From: Betaproteobacteria bacterium
Lineage (GTDB): Bacteria > Pseudomonadota > Gammaproteobacteria > Burkholderiales > Burkholderiaceae_C
Direction: 5' to 3'
Length of the DNA stretch: 14,021 nucleotides
Assembly: GCA_005884255.1 (NCBI GenBank)
Contig: VBDL01000016.1
Location: 1-14,021 of the forward strand
Shown in pieces: positions 1-7,065 of the stretch (its first letter is position 1; each line of letters starts with the position of its first letter). Under the pieces are notes generated by a model, which did no database searches, was not told the origin of the DNA, and worked only from the letters and a program-made list of their open reading frames with translations. Made by a program: the position numbers and the translations under genes.

Positions 1-1002
1 GAAGTCGACGCCGTCGAGGGTGTCGCCGTAGTGGATGCCGCTCTCCACGCGGGTGTCCTGATGCTGGCGCGTGTAGTCCTCGTGTGCCTCGGTGACGCGC
101 ACCGCGGGATAGCCCGCTTCGAGCAGCGGGACCTGGTCGCCGCCGCGGCCGTAGCGGTCGGTGCGGTAGACCATCTCGACGCGCAGGTTCGTCAGATGCC
201 GCTCGGCCAACACGGCCATCATGCGCGCCGGGTTGCGCGATGGCGAGTCGACCTCGCCACCGTTGTAGCGCCGCCGGCGCGCCTGCTCCGGCGTCTCGGT
301 AGCCTTGGTGCCTTCGGAGAACACGCGCACGGTGGCGTTGTCGTGCACGCCGTCGCCGCCGCGGCTGTTGCCGATGATGTCGTTGTTCAGATCGGCCTCC
401 ACCTGCCAGCCCTGCGCCTTGGCGCAGTCGGCGAGGATCTTGCCGCCGTACAGGCCCTGCTCCTCGCCGGACAGCACGCCGTAGACCACGGTTGCGCGCA
501 GCTTGTACTTGCTCAGCGCCCGCGCCGCCTCCAGCACCGCGGCGACGCCGGAGCCATCGTCATTGGCGCCGGGCGCATCGCTGGTGGAATTCATGATGTC
601 GGTGACGCGCGAATCGAGGTGGCCGGTGATCATCACCACGCGGTTCGCATCGCTCGTGCCGCGCTGGATCGCGAGCACGTTCATCACCTCGGTCGGCTGC
701 GGGATGCGCGGGCCGCTCACTGTCTGCACCGGCGTGGCGATCTGCAGGCAGCCGCCGCAGTCGCGGCCTATCGCCGCGAAGCGCGATTGCACCCAGCGTC
801 GCGCGGCGCCGATGCCGCGCGTGTCGGAGGTCGTGTCCGACAAGGTGTGGCGCGTGCCGAAGCCGACCAGCTTCTCGATCGTCGCGCGCAGCTCATCAGG
901 CTGCACCGCGGCAGCGGCGTCGCGCAGCAACGAGTCCGCGGTCGGCTGGGCCACCGCGGCGCTGCACAGCAGCAGCGCCGGCCAGAGCCATCGCTTGCGC
1001 AT
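1..1002 (-). CDS. M28-family zinc metallopeptidase (exported aminopeptidase-like), C-terminus cut off by window edge
   Basis: Predicted secreted di-zinc exopeptidase of the M28 (aminopeptidase Y/S) family, releasing N-terminal residues from peptides in the periplasm or outside the cell. 334 residues are visible. A signal peptide covers about residues 1-19 (MRKRW, a Leu-rich core, then AVA before Gln). M28 metal and catalytic positions follow in order: H128 and D130 in GHLDS, D148 in GANDDGSG, E180/E181 in SGEEQG, and D207 in NNDIIG. Near the edge is a TEAHEDYTRQHQD segment of the kind that supplies the last His ligand. The start is well supported: a GGGAGG ribosome-binding site (minus strand, 1012-1007) lies 4 nt upstream, and the ATG overlaps the stop of the preceding gene in TGATG, implying translational coupling. 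The remaining C-terminal part lies outside the window. The family call is firm; the exact substrate is unknown. Confidence 0.9.
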   Translation of the reverse strand, partial: MRKRWLWPALLLCSAAVAQPTADSLLRDAAAAVQPDELRATIEKLVGFGTRHTLSDTTSDTRGIGAARRWVQSRFAAIGRDCGGCLQIATPVQTVSGPRIPQPTEVMNVLAIQRGTSDANRVVMITGHLDSRVTDIMNSTSDAPGANDDGSGVAAVLEAARALSKYKLRATVVYGVLSGEEQGLYGGKILADCAKAQGWQVEADLNNDIIGNSRGGDGVHDNATVRVFSEGTKATETPEQARRRRYNGGEVDSPSRNPARMMAVLAERHLTNLRVEMVYRTDRYGRGGDQVPLLEAGYPAVRVTEAHEDYTRQHQDTRVESGIHYGDTLDGVDF

Positions 1003-2633
1003 CAAGCCTCCCGCAGCACCCAGCGCCCTTCGATCTCGCAGGCCACGCCCTCGTCGCGCAGCTTGTACAGATGCGCCTTCAGCGAGCGCGTGGCCACGCC
1101 GTGCATGCGCTGCGACACATCGTCGTAGACCTGCGCCAGCAGCGCGTCGATGTCGGCCGGCCCGAGGTCGCGCAGCGCGTCGACGACCTTGGCCTCGCGC
1201 TTGCCGCGGTGCGCGATGATCCATTCGATGGCGCGCTTCGGTTGCGCCATCAGGAAGCCGTGGCCGGGCGCGAGCCAGTCCAGATCCTCATCGAGCAGCG
1301 CGCGCAGCGATGCGATGTAGGCCGCCATGTCGCCGTCCGGCGGGTTGATGACCACGGTGGACAGCTGCATCACGTGGTCGCCGGTGAAGAGCGTCTTCTC
1401 CTCTTCGAGCAGGTAGCACAGGTGGTTCGACGCATGACCCGGCGTGTGGATCGCGCGCAGCGTCGCTTCCGGGTGCAGCACGGTGCGCTCGCCGCCGGCG
1501 AGCGGCACGTCGGGCGCGAAGCTCGCGTCCTGCCATTCCGGATGGTCGGCGACGCGGCCATGCACCGGCGCGCCGGTGCGCGCCTTCAGCAGCACGCAGG
1601 CGGGCGAATGATCCTGGTGCGTGTGCGTGGCGAAGATCCAGCGGATCGGGCCTGGCGCGGCGGCGAGCACCGCGTCGACATGCGCGGCATCGAGCGGGCC
1701 GGGGTCGATCACCGCCCATTCGTTGCGCGGGCCGCCGCCGACCAGATAGGTGTTGGTGCCCGGGCCGGTCATCACGCTGCCGTTGTTCGCGGTGACGCGG
1801 ATCACGCGCGGCGACAGCCGTACCGCGACGCCGGGCTGGATGTCGTAGCAGCCGCTGCCGTGGCCGGCGGGGTCGATGCGGCGCAGCTCGGCGAAAGCCG
1901 GCTCGTCGGGCAGCACCGGGCGCGGGCCGTCCTTGCCCACGCCGACGTGCGGCATCGTCAGGCTCACCACGCGCGGGCCGCTCGCCCACATGAGCAGCGC
2001 GGCGACGCTGTCGAAGCGCGCGATGGCCTCGAGCGTCTTCTTCGTCGGCGTCATCAGCTTGAGCACGCCTTCCTGCGCCAGCGCATCGGCCGGGCGCAGC
2101 CAGCGGTGCTCGACCATCTCGGCGCCATCGTGCGCCGCCGCCTGCCCGGCCGGCGCGGCGGCGATGAAGAAGCGCGTGTCGAAGCGCTTGGGGCGGCCGA
2201 GCGGCGTGAGCCAGTGGCTGAAGTACACCAGCCGGTCGACATCGAGCGTGAGCCCGGCCGCGCGGCACAGCTCGCCGAAGTCGCGCTGGCGCTTCAGCAG
2301 CGGGCCACGCCACGCGTCCAGAGACGCCGGATCGGCGCCGCCAGCATAGAGCAGCCCGGCTTCCTCGAAGCATTCGCGGATCGCCGCGATGTAGTAGTCC
2401 AGGCCGCCTTGCGCGAGCCCGAGGCGCTCGCTGGCCGCGGCATCGTCGAGCGCGCCGCAACACGCGTGGCAGGCGCGGTCGCCATCGTCGACGGTGCCTC
2501 CGGGAAAGACCCACGCGCTGCTGTTGTGGTCGCCGCGCTCGGCGCGCTTGAGCAGCAGCACTTCGATGCCGACGTCGGCATCGCGCACGACGACCAGGGT
2601 GGCCGCGGGACGCGGCGGGCGTTCGACAGTCAT
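1002..2633 (-). CDS. NUDIX hydrolase / metallo-beta-lactamase fusion protein with C-terminal winged helix
   Basis: Two-enzyme fusion of 543 residues. Residues about 1-240 form a NUDIX domain resembling the NUDT7/NUDT19 coenzyme A diphosphatase type: G45-G46 to D52 (PGGTVDDGD), then an unusually long gap, then R86-E87 and E90-E91 (RECFEEAGL). Residues about 270-465 are a glyoxalase II/LACTB2-like metallo-beta-lactamase fold with H337, H339, D341 and H342 (THTHQDH), H400 (TPGHASNH), D419 (FTGDH) and H458 (APGHG). The last 70 or so residues look like the winged helix that follows such folds in LACTB2-like proteins. It is probably cytoplasmic; I see no signal peptide. Hydrolysis of a nucleoside-diphosphate conjugate (for example acyl-CoA) and then of a thioester or ester is an inference. 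It begins 17 nt after the CorA-type gene and is coupled to the M28 gene by TGATG. The ribosome-binding site is weak, but no better in-frame start is seen. Confidence 0.88.
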   Translation of the reverse strand: MTVERPPRPAATLVVVRDADVGIEVLLLKRAERGDHNSSAWVFPGGTVDDGDRACHACCGALDDAAASERLGLAQGGLDYYIAAIRECFEEAGLLYAGGADPASLDAWRGPLLKRQRDFGELCRAAGLTLDVDRLVYFSHWLTPLGRPKRFDTRFFIAAAPAGQAAAHDGAEMVEHRWLRPADALAQEGVLKLMTPTKKTLEAIARFDSVAALLMWASGPRVVSLTMPHVGVGKDGPRPVLPDEPAFAELRRIDPAGHGSGCYDIQPGVAVRLSPRVIRVTANNGSVMTGPGTNTYLVGGGPRNEWAVIDPGPLDAAHVDAVLAAAPGPIRWIFATHTHQDHSPACVLLKARTGAPVHGRVADHPEWQDASFAPDVPLAGGERTVLHPEATLRAIHTPGHASNHLCYLLEEEKTLFTGDHVMQLSTVVINPPDGDMAAYIASLRALLDEDLDWLAPGHGFLMAQPKRAIEWIIAHRGKREAKVVDALRDLGPADIDALLAQVYDDVSQRMHGVATRSLKAHLYKLRDEGVACEIEGRWVLREA

Positions 2634-2650
2634 CCCGCGATGATGCCCGA

Positions 2651-4345
2651 TCAGTCCACGCCGGGCCGCCACACGGCGAGCAAGGCCTTGAACTTCTTCC
2701 ACACCGACAAGCGCTCTTCGGACAGCGCATCGAGGAAGTCCGACAGCCGCTTGGACTTGGCCATCGTGTAGACCGTGAGCACCGTGGTCACGAAGAAGGT
2801 GATTACGAAGATCCACAGCTTGCGCTGCGCCGGCGCATCGGCCTCGGCGAGCAGGTTCATGCCGAGGAAGCCGGTGGTCACCGTGCCGATCATGCCGAAG
2901 ATGGTCACCACCGTGAGGCGCACCACCGTGTTGGCCTGGCGGCGCAGGCTGTCGGCATCGAGGTAGTCGTTCATGTCGCCGATGCGCTCCTTCACTTCGG
3001 CATAGAGCCCATCGCTGCCCAGGTGTTCGCTGCACAGGCGGAACAGCGCGCGCGCCTGGGCCTGCTCCGCCACCTCGTGGAACCAGTAGCGGTGCGTGAA
3101 GCGCAGGAAGCTCTCGAAGCTGCCACGGATCGCGCGCTTGAAGCGCTTGACGCTGGACGGGTTGCCGACATCCAGCCCGCGCAGCGCCTCGACCAGCCGG
3201 TCGGAGAACATCAGCAACGCCGCCTTCTGGAAATGCGCGATGAGGAAGATCAGGAAGTGCTGATGGCGGAACTGCGCCAGCACGCCGCGGTCGCGGCAGC
3301 CGAAGAATTCACTCTTCGCATCACCCACCACCACCAGCGCGTGGCCGCAGCAGAGGTAGCGCGTGTGCGGCGCGGCGCCGGCATCGGCCCAGAAGCGGTC
3401 GTAGCAGTAGCGCTGCTCGAAGTCGGCGAGGTGCGTGTCGGCGAACGGCAGGCCCTCGCTGCCCACGCCCGGACCGGTGACGAGGCCGAGGCGCACCCAG
3501 TCGTTGCGCGTCAGCGCGCACGGGTCGTCCAGCGCCAGATAGGCCATCAGCGGCATGCGGTAGAACTCGATCTGCCGGTAGCGCAGCGCGCCCTCCTCGT
3601 CGGAATGGTCGGCCACCAGCGGCTGCAGCACGAAGGCCCAGTGCGCCGCGATGCGCGGCGCGCGGTGCTGGCAGACGTGCGCGAGGAAGGGCTCGCGCTG
3701 CTGCGCGTCTGACGCGGCGAGCACGCGGCCAATGCCATCCAGCCATTCGACGCTGGTCAGGCAGTGCAGCGCGCGGCCCTGCGCATCCCAGCCAGCGGGG
3801 TAGGCTCGGCCGAAGCGGTAGAGGATCTCCTGCGCCTGGCTTAAGCCCAGCTGCGAGGCCGCGACCTCGACATTGAGCAGCACCACATCGACGTCGTAGA
3901 AGAAGTACAGGTCGATGTGCACGATCTGCAGCGTCAGCGGCGCATCCTGCGGCCGCGCCCGCACGCGCACGGCGGCGATGTCGTTGCGGCGGAACACACG
4001 CATCGGCGACTCGCCGCCGTCGCCGCGCCCGGCGCTCCCGTCGCCATAGAGGAAGTGCTGCACATAGGGCAGGAAGGTGACGAACTCGTTGTAGTGGCGC
4101 TCGTGGAAGCGCGCGCTGTCGCCGGTGTAGTCGTCGACCACCTCGCGCCATGGCGAGCTTGGCCCCAGGTCGCGCAGCACCTGCCACGGCGGCCCGCTGT
4201 TGGCCGCGGCGTCGGGCAAAGGCATCAGCCGCAGCGGCCACAGCAGGATCTGGCGAAACTGCTGCACGACGAGCTCGCCGCTGGCCGGCCGGTCATCGGG
4301 GCTGGGCGTCACCGCTTGCGCGGCTGAATCCGTGCGCTGCAGCAT
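2651..4345 (-). CDS. CorA-type divalent cation transporter with long N-terminal cytoplasmic region
   Basis: Predicted inner-membrane Mg2+/divalent-cation channel or transporter of the CorA superfamily, 564 residues. The C-terminal end has the family signature: a hydrophobic helix at about 474-494 ends in G495-M496-N497, the selectivity-filter motif, followed by a short acidic loop (AEADAP) and a second helix at about 510-530. A basic, Lys-rich tail follows. The roughly 470 residues ahead of the pore are longer than in classical CorA (about 316 residues in total) and include an HFLIFLIAHFQKAALL stretch; I do not recognise a separate enzymatic domain there. The start is uncertain. ATG at 4345 follows GGGG; a GTG at 4369 would add eight residues but has no ribosome-binding site. 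A candidate promoter at 4353-4380 would start transcription almost at the ATG, favouring 4345. It is the first gene of a minus-strand run with the NUDIX/MBL and M28 genes. Confidence 0.82.
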   Translation of the reverse strand: MLQRTDSAAQAVTPSPDDRPASGELVVQQFRQILLWPLRLMPLPDAAANSGPPWQVLRDLGPSSPWREVVDDYTGDSARFHERHYNEFVTFLPYVQHFLYGDGSAGRGDGGESPMRVFRRNDIAAVRVRARPQDAPLTLQIVHIDLYFFYDVDVVLLNVEVAASQLGLSQAQEILYRFGRAYPAGWDAQGRALHCLTSVEWLDGIGRVLAASDAQQREPFLAHVCQHRAPRIAAHWAFVLQPLVADHSDEEGALRYRQIEFYRMPLMAYLALDDPCALTRNDWVRLGLVTGPGVGSEGLPFADTHLADFEQRYCYDRFWADAGAAPHTRYLCCGHALVVVGDAKSEFFGCRDRGVLAQFRHQHFLIFLIAHFQKAALLMFSDRLVEALRGLDVGNPSSVKRFKRAIRGSFESFLRFTHRYWFHEVAEQAQARALFRLCSEHLGSDGLYAEVKERIGDMNDYLDADSLRRQANTVVRLTVVTIFGMIGTVTTGFLGMNLLAEADAPAQRKLWIFVITFFVTTVLTVYTMAKSKRLSDFLDALSEERLSVWKKFKALLAVWRPGVD

Positions 4346-4352
4346 GGCCCCA

Positions 4353-4380
4353 AGTGTAGGCAGCTGCACGTCGCTGGCAA
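4353..4380 (-). promoter_or_regulatory. candidate promoter of the CorA-type gene
   Basis: Read on the minus strand, TTGCCA (4380-4375) resembles a sigma-70 -35 box and TACACT (4358-4353) a -10 box, separated by 16 nt. The predicted transcription start falls within a few bases of the ATG at 4345, so the transcript would have essentially no leader. Matches are 5/6 and 4/6. This is a visual call in GC-rich DNA and could be chance. Confidence 0.3.
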
Positions 4381-4441
4381 CCGACTTCGGCGCGGGGACA
4401 TCGAACTCGCGGCATGCTGCGATGCTTCACCAGGAGTCCCC

Positions 4442-5392
4442 ATGCAGATGCGCCCCCTCGGCAATTCCGGCCTGTCGGTCGCGCCGCTGGCCTTCGGCGG
4501 CAACGTGTTCGGCTGGACGGCCGACGAGGCCACATCGTTCTCGCTGCTCGACGCCTTCGTCGATGCCGGCTTCAACCTGATCGACACCGCCGACGTCTAC
4601 TCGCGCTGGGCGCCGGGCCACAGCGGCGGCGAATCGGAAACCATCATCGGCAAGTGGCTGAAGGCACGGCCGAGCAACCGCGAGCGCATCGTGCTGGCCA
4701 CCAAGGTCGGCATGGACATGGGCGAGGGCCGCGTCGGGCTGAAGGCCACTTACATCCGCCGCGCGGTGGAAGACTCGCTCAAGCGCCTGCGCAGCGAGCG
4801 CATCGACCTGTACCAGTCGCACAGCGACGACACCAGCACGCCGTTCGAGGAGACGCTCGACGCCTATGCCGAGCTGATCGCCGCCGGCAAGGTGCGCGCG
4901 ATCGGCGCCTCGAACCACACGGCCGCACGCCTGGCCGAGGCGCTGGCCGTCGCCAAGCAGCGCGGGCTGCCGCGCTACGAGACGCTGCAGCCGCAGTACA
5001 ACCTCTACGACCGCGCCGGCTACGAGGCCGAGCTCGAGCCGCTGTGCCGCAAGGAAGGGCTCGGCGTCATCAACTTCTATGGCTTGGCGCGCGGCTTCCT
5101 CAGCGGCAAGTACCGCAGCGAGGCCGACCTCGGCAAGAGCGTGCGCGGTGGCGGTGTGCGCGGCTACCTGAACGAGCGCGGCCTGCGCATCCTCGCCGCG
5201 CTCGACGAGGTGGCCGGCAGCCTGCGCGCCACGCCGGCGCAGGTGGCGCTCGCGTGGCAGATGGCGCGCCCCGGCCTCACCGCACCGATCGCCAGCGCGA
5301 CCTCGCTGCCGCAGCTGCGCGAGCTGATGGGCGCGGCGCAGTTGAAGCTGCCGCCGGAGGCGATTGCCTTGCTCGACCATGCGAGCGCTTAA
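4442..5392 (+). CDS. aldo/keto reductase
   Basis: NAD(P)H-dependent oxidoreductase of the aldo/keto reductase superfamily, a cytoplasmic single-domain TIM barrel. It has 316 residues, normal for the family. The N-terminus (MRPLGNSGLSVAPLAFGG) is typical of bacterial members. The catalytic tetrad is visible: D48 and Y53 in LIDTADVY, K88 in LATKVG, and H127 in LYQSHSDD. The usual IGASNH strand and a C-terminal cofactor-binding segment (PIASATS with PQLREL) are also present. An AGGAG ribosome-binding site at 4432-4436 supports the ATG. It is divergent from the CorA-type gene across 96 bp, and its TAA stop overlaps the stop of the convergent GlxA-type regulator in a shared TTAA. The natural substrate cannot be read from sequence; detoxification of aldehydes or ketones is common for relatives. 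Confidence 0.93.
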   Translation: MQMRPLGNSGLSVAPLAFGGNVFGWTADEATSFSLLDAFVDAGFNLIDTADVYSRWAPGHSGGESETIIGKWLKARPSNRERIVLATKVGMDMGEGRVGLKATYIRRAVEDSLKRLRSERIDLYQSHSDDTSTPFEETLDAYAELIAAGKVRAIGASNHTAARLAEALAVAKQRGLPRYETLQPQYNLYDRAGYEAELEPLCRKEGLGVINFYGLARGFLSGKYRSEADLGKSVRGGGVRGYLNERGLRILAALDEVAGSLRATPAQVALAWQMARPGLTAPIASATSLPQLRELMGAAQLKLPPEAIALLDHASA

Positions 5393-6342
5393 CTTCTGAA
5401 TTGCCGCCGGTAAGCGCTCGGCGACGTGCCGAGCGCGGCCGCGAAGTGCTGGCGCAGCGACATCGCGCTGCCGAAGCCGGCCTGCTCGGCGATGGCCTCG
5501 ATCGGCTGTTCGCCGCGCTCCAGCAGCCTCTGCGCATGGGCGATGCGCTGGTTCAGCAGCCATTGCACGACGGTGGTGCCGGTGGCCTCGCGAAAGCGGC
5601 GCGTGAAGGTGCGCCGGCTCATCGCCGCGCGCTCGGCGAGCTGGTCCAGGCTCAGGCGCTGATCGAGGTGCTTCAGCGCCCACTCGAGCACGGCGCCCAG
5701 CCGATCGCCACGTGCCGACTTCGGCAGCGGCTGCTCGATGTACTGCGCCTGCCCGCCCTGGCGGTGCGGCGCGACCACCATGCGCCGCGCGACGCGGTTG
5801 GCCAGCTCGGCGCCATGCTGCTGGCGCAGCAGGTGCAGGCAGCAGTCGATCGCGGCCGCGGTGCCGGCCGACGTGAGCACGTCGCCGTCGTCGACATAGA
5901 GCACGTCGCGATTGAGCTGCACCCGCGGATAGCGGCGCGCGAACTCGTCGGCCCAGGCCCAATGCGTGGTGGCTGGCCGGCCGTCGAGCAGGCCGGCCTC
6001 GGCGAGCACGAAGGCGCCGACGCACAGGCCGACGATGCGAGCGCCTCGCGCATGCGCGGCACGCAGCGCCTTGATCATCGCCGGCGGCGCAGGCTCGGCG
6101 GTATCGCGCCACGACGGCACGATCACCGTTCGCGCGCTCTTCAGTGCGGCGAGGCCACGCAGGCCATCGATGCGAAAGCCCGCCGTGGTGCGCAGCGGCC
6201 CGCGCTCGGAGGCGCAGACGAGCACGCGACCCTGCGGCACGCCAGCGGCGCGCCGGTCCTCGCCGAGCACCGTGCATGGCACTGCGAGGTGGAAGGGGCT
6301 GATGCGATCGAATGCGAGGACCGCGACGGTGCTGTCGTTCAT
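5389..6342 (-). CDS. GlxA-type transcriptional regulator (DJ-1/PfpI domain plus AraC helix-turn-helix)
   Basis: DNA-binding regulator of 317 residues. Residues about 1-190 form a DJ-1/PfpI (class I glutamine amidotransferase-like) domain with the nucleophile-elbow cysteine C107 in GLCVGAF and H127 in TTHW; in this family it is normally a ligand-sensing domain rather than an enzyme. Residues about 215-317 carry the paired AraC helix-turn-helix, including LAERAAMSRRTFTRRF and IAEQAGFGSAMSLRQHF, ending in the common SPSAYRRQF tail. The chosen ATG at 6342 starts MNDSTVAVLAF, where homologous domains begin; the open frame continues upstream to 6420 but would run through the inverted repeat and promoter region. 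No ribosome-binding site is obvious. It is divergent from the isochorismatase-like gene, a common arrangement for a regulator controlling its neighbour, so it probably governs that gene and itself. The inducing molecule is unknown. Confidence 0.9.
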   Translation of the reverse strand: MNDSTVAVLAFDRISPFHLAVPCTVLGEDRRAAGVPQGRVLVCASERGPLRTTAGFRIDGLRGLAALKSARTVIVPSWRDTAEPAPPAMIKALRAAHARGARIVGLCVGAFVLAEAGLLDGRPATTHWAWADEFARRYPRVQLNRDVLYVDDGDVLTSAGTAAAIDCCLHLLRQQHGAELANRVARRMVVAPHRQGGQAQYIEQPLPKSARGDRLGAVLEWALKHLDQRLSLDQLAERAAMSRRTFTRRFREATGTTVVQWLLNQRIAHAQRLLERGEQPIEAIAEQAGFGSAMSLRQHFAAALGTSPSAYRRQFRS

Positions 6343-6377
6343 TGGCCCGATTCTATCGATGAATGTCGTTCGGGCCA
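6343..6377. promoter_or_regulatory. perfect inverted repeat between divergent genes, candidate operator
   Basis: TGGCCCGA (6343-6350) and TCGGGCCA (6370-6377) are exact reverse complements separated by 19 nt, in the 97-bp region between the GlxA-type regulator and the cysteine hydrolase gene. The arms sit about 27 bp centre to centre, and the spacer contains the palindrome ATCGAT (6355-6360). The left arm touches the regulator's start codon. The position suits a binding site controlling both genes; which protein binds is inference. Confidence 0.4.
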
Positions 6378-6378
6378 C
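6350..6378 (-). promoter_or_regulatory. candidate promoter of the GlxA-type regulator
   Basis: On the minus strand TAGAAT (6355-6350) matches 5/6 of a sigma-70 -10 box. A weak -35 box GTGGCC (6378-6373) lies 17 nt upstream. The predicted start of transcription is within a base or two of the ATG at 6342, consistent with the lack of a ribosome-binding site. The arms of the inverted repeat overlap both boxes, so a bound protein would block this promoter. Confidence 0.3.
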
Positions 6379-6439
6379 TGTCGCAGATGGCGCCGCGGAC
6401 GAAGAATCTGGCCATCGCAATCACCCAAGGAGAACTTTC

Positions 6440-7054
6440 ATGAAGCGCGCCCTCGTCGTCATCGATGTTCAACAGGAGTACTTCGGCGATGGCGGCCTGC
6501 CGATCGAATACCCGCCGGTCGACGTGACGCTGCCCAACATCGGCCGCGCGATGGATGCGGCGCGCGGCGCCGGCGTGCCGGTCGTGGTCGTGCAGCACAG
6601 CGCGCCCGCCACATCGCCGCTGTTCGCCAAGGGCTCGCCCAAGTGGCAGCTGCATCCCACGGTGGGCGAGCGCAAGCGCGATCACTACATCGAGAAGGGC
6701 TGGCCCAGCGTGTTCACCGGCACCGACCTCGCCGACTGGATCGCGCGGCACGGCATCGACACCCTCACGATCGTCGGCTACATGACGCAGAACTGCGATG
6801 CATCCACGATCTTCGAGGCCATGCACCGCGGGCTGAAGGTCGAGTTGCTCGCCGACGCGAGCGGCGCGCCGTCATACAAGAACGCGGCGGGAGAAGCGAG
6901 CGCCGAGGAGATCCACCGCGTGTTCAGCGTGGTGTTCCACTCCAACTTCGCCGCGGTGGCGAGCACCGAGGACTGGATCGCCGCACTCACTAGCGGCGAG
7001 CCGCTGCCGCGCGACAACGTGGCCGCGTCGAACCGGCGCGCGCGTCAGGCCTGA
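6440..7054 (+). CDS. isochorismatase-like cysteine hydrolase
   Basis: Cytoplasmic cysteine hydrolase of the isochorismatase superfamily, 204 residues, a usual size. Members hydrolyse amides, ureides or enol ethers (nicotinamide, biuret, N-carbamoyl compounds, isochorismate). The Asp-Lys-Cys triad is visible: D9 in VVIDVQQEYF, K86 in YIEKGWPSVF, and C119 in VGYMTQNCDAST. The QQEYF and YMTQNC segments fit the uncharacterised 'cysteine hydrolase' branch better than true isochorismatase. AAGGAGA at 6427-6433, six nt before the ATG, fixes the start. The gene is divergent from the GlxA-type regulator, its probable controller, and ends 4 nt before the stop of the convergent VOC gene. Its substrate is not evident from the neighbours. 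Confidence 0.92.
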   Translation: MKRALVVIDVQQEYFGDGGLPIEYPPVDVTLPNIGRAMDAARGAGVPVVVVQHSAPATSPLFAKGSPKWQLHPTVGERKRDHYIEKGWPSVFTGTDLADWIARHGIDTLTIVGYMTQNCDASTIFEAMHRGLKVELLADASGAPSYKNAAGEASAEEIHRVFSVVFHSNFAAVASTEDWIAALTSGEPLPRDNVAASNRRARQA

Positions 7055-7065
7055 AGATTCAGGCC
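7048..7065. terminator. hairpin between convergent genes, containing both stop codons
   Basis: GGCCTGAA (7048-7055) and TTCAGGCC (7058-7065) pair perfectly as an 8-bp stem around GA. The left arm contains the TGA of the cysteine hydrolase (7052-7054); the right arm contains, on the minus strand, the TGA of the VOC gene (7061-7059). It would fold from transcripts of either direction. Neither side has a T-run, so it is not a textbook intrinsic terminator; it may slow polymerase or protect 3' ends. Confidence 0.45.

Noticed and set aside
2634..3035. Extension of the NUDIX/MBL protein upstream to 3035.
   Set aside because: The added part overlaps the C-terminal pore region of the CorA-type gene in another frame and has no NUDIX similarity; the domain begins at MTVERPPRP.
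4414..6993. Very long plus-strand open frame (about 860 codons) through the aldo/keto reductase, the regulator and the hydrolase.
   Set aside because: It is out of frame with, or antisense to, clearly homologous genes, and its product is Arg/Ala/Gly-rich low-complexity sequence, as expected for a shadow frame in GC-rich DNA.
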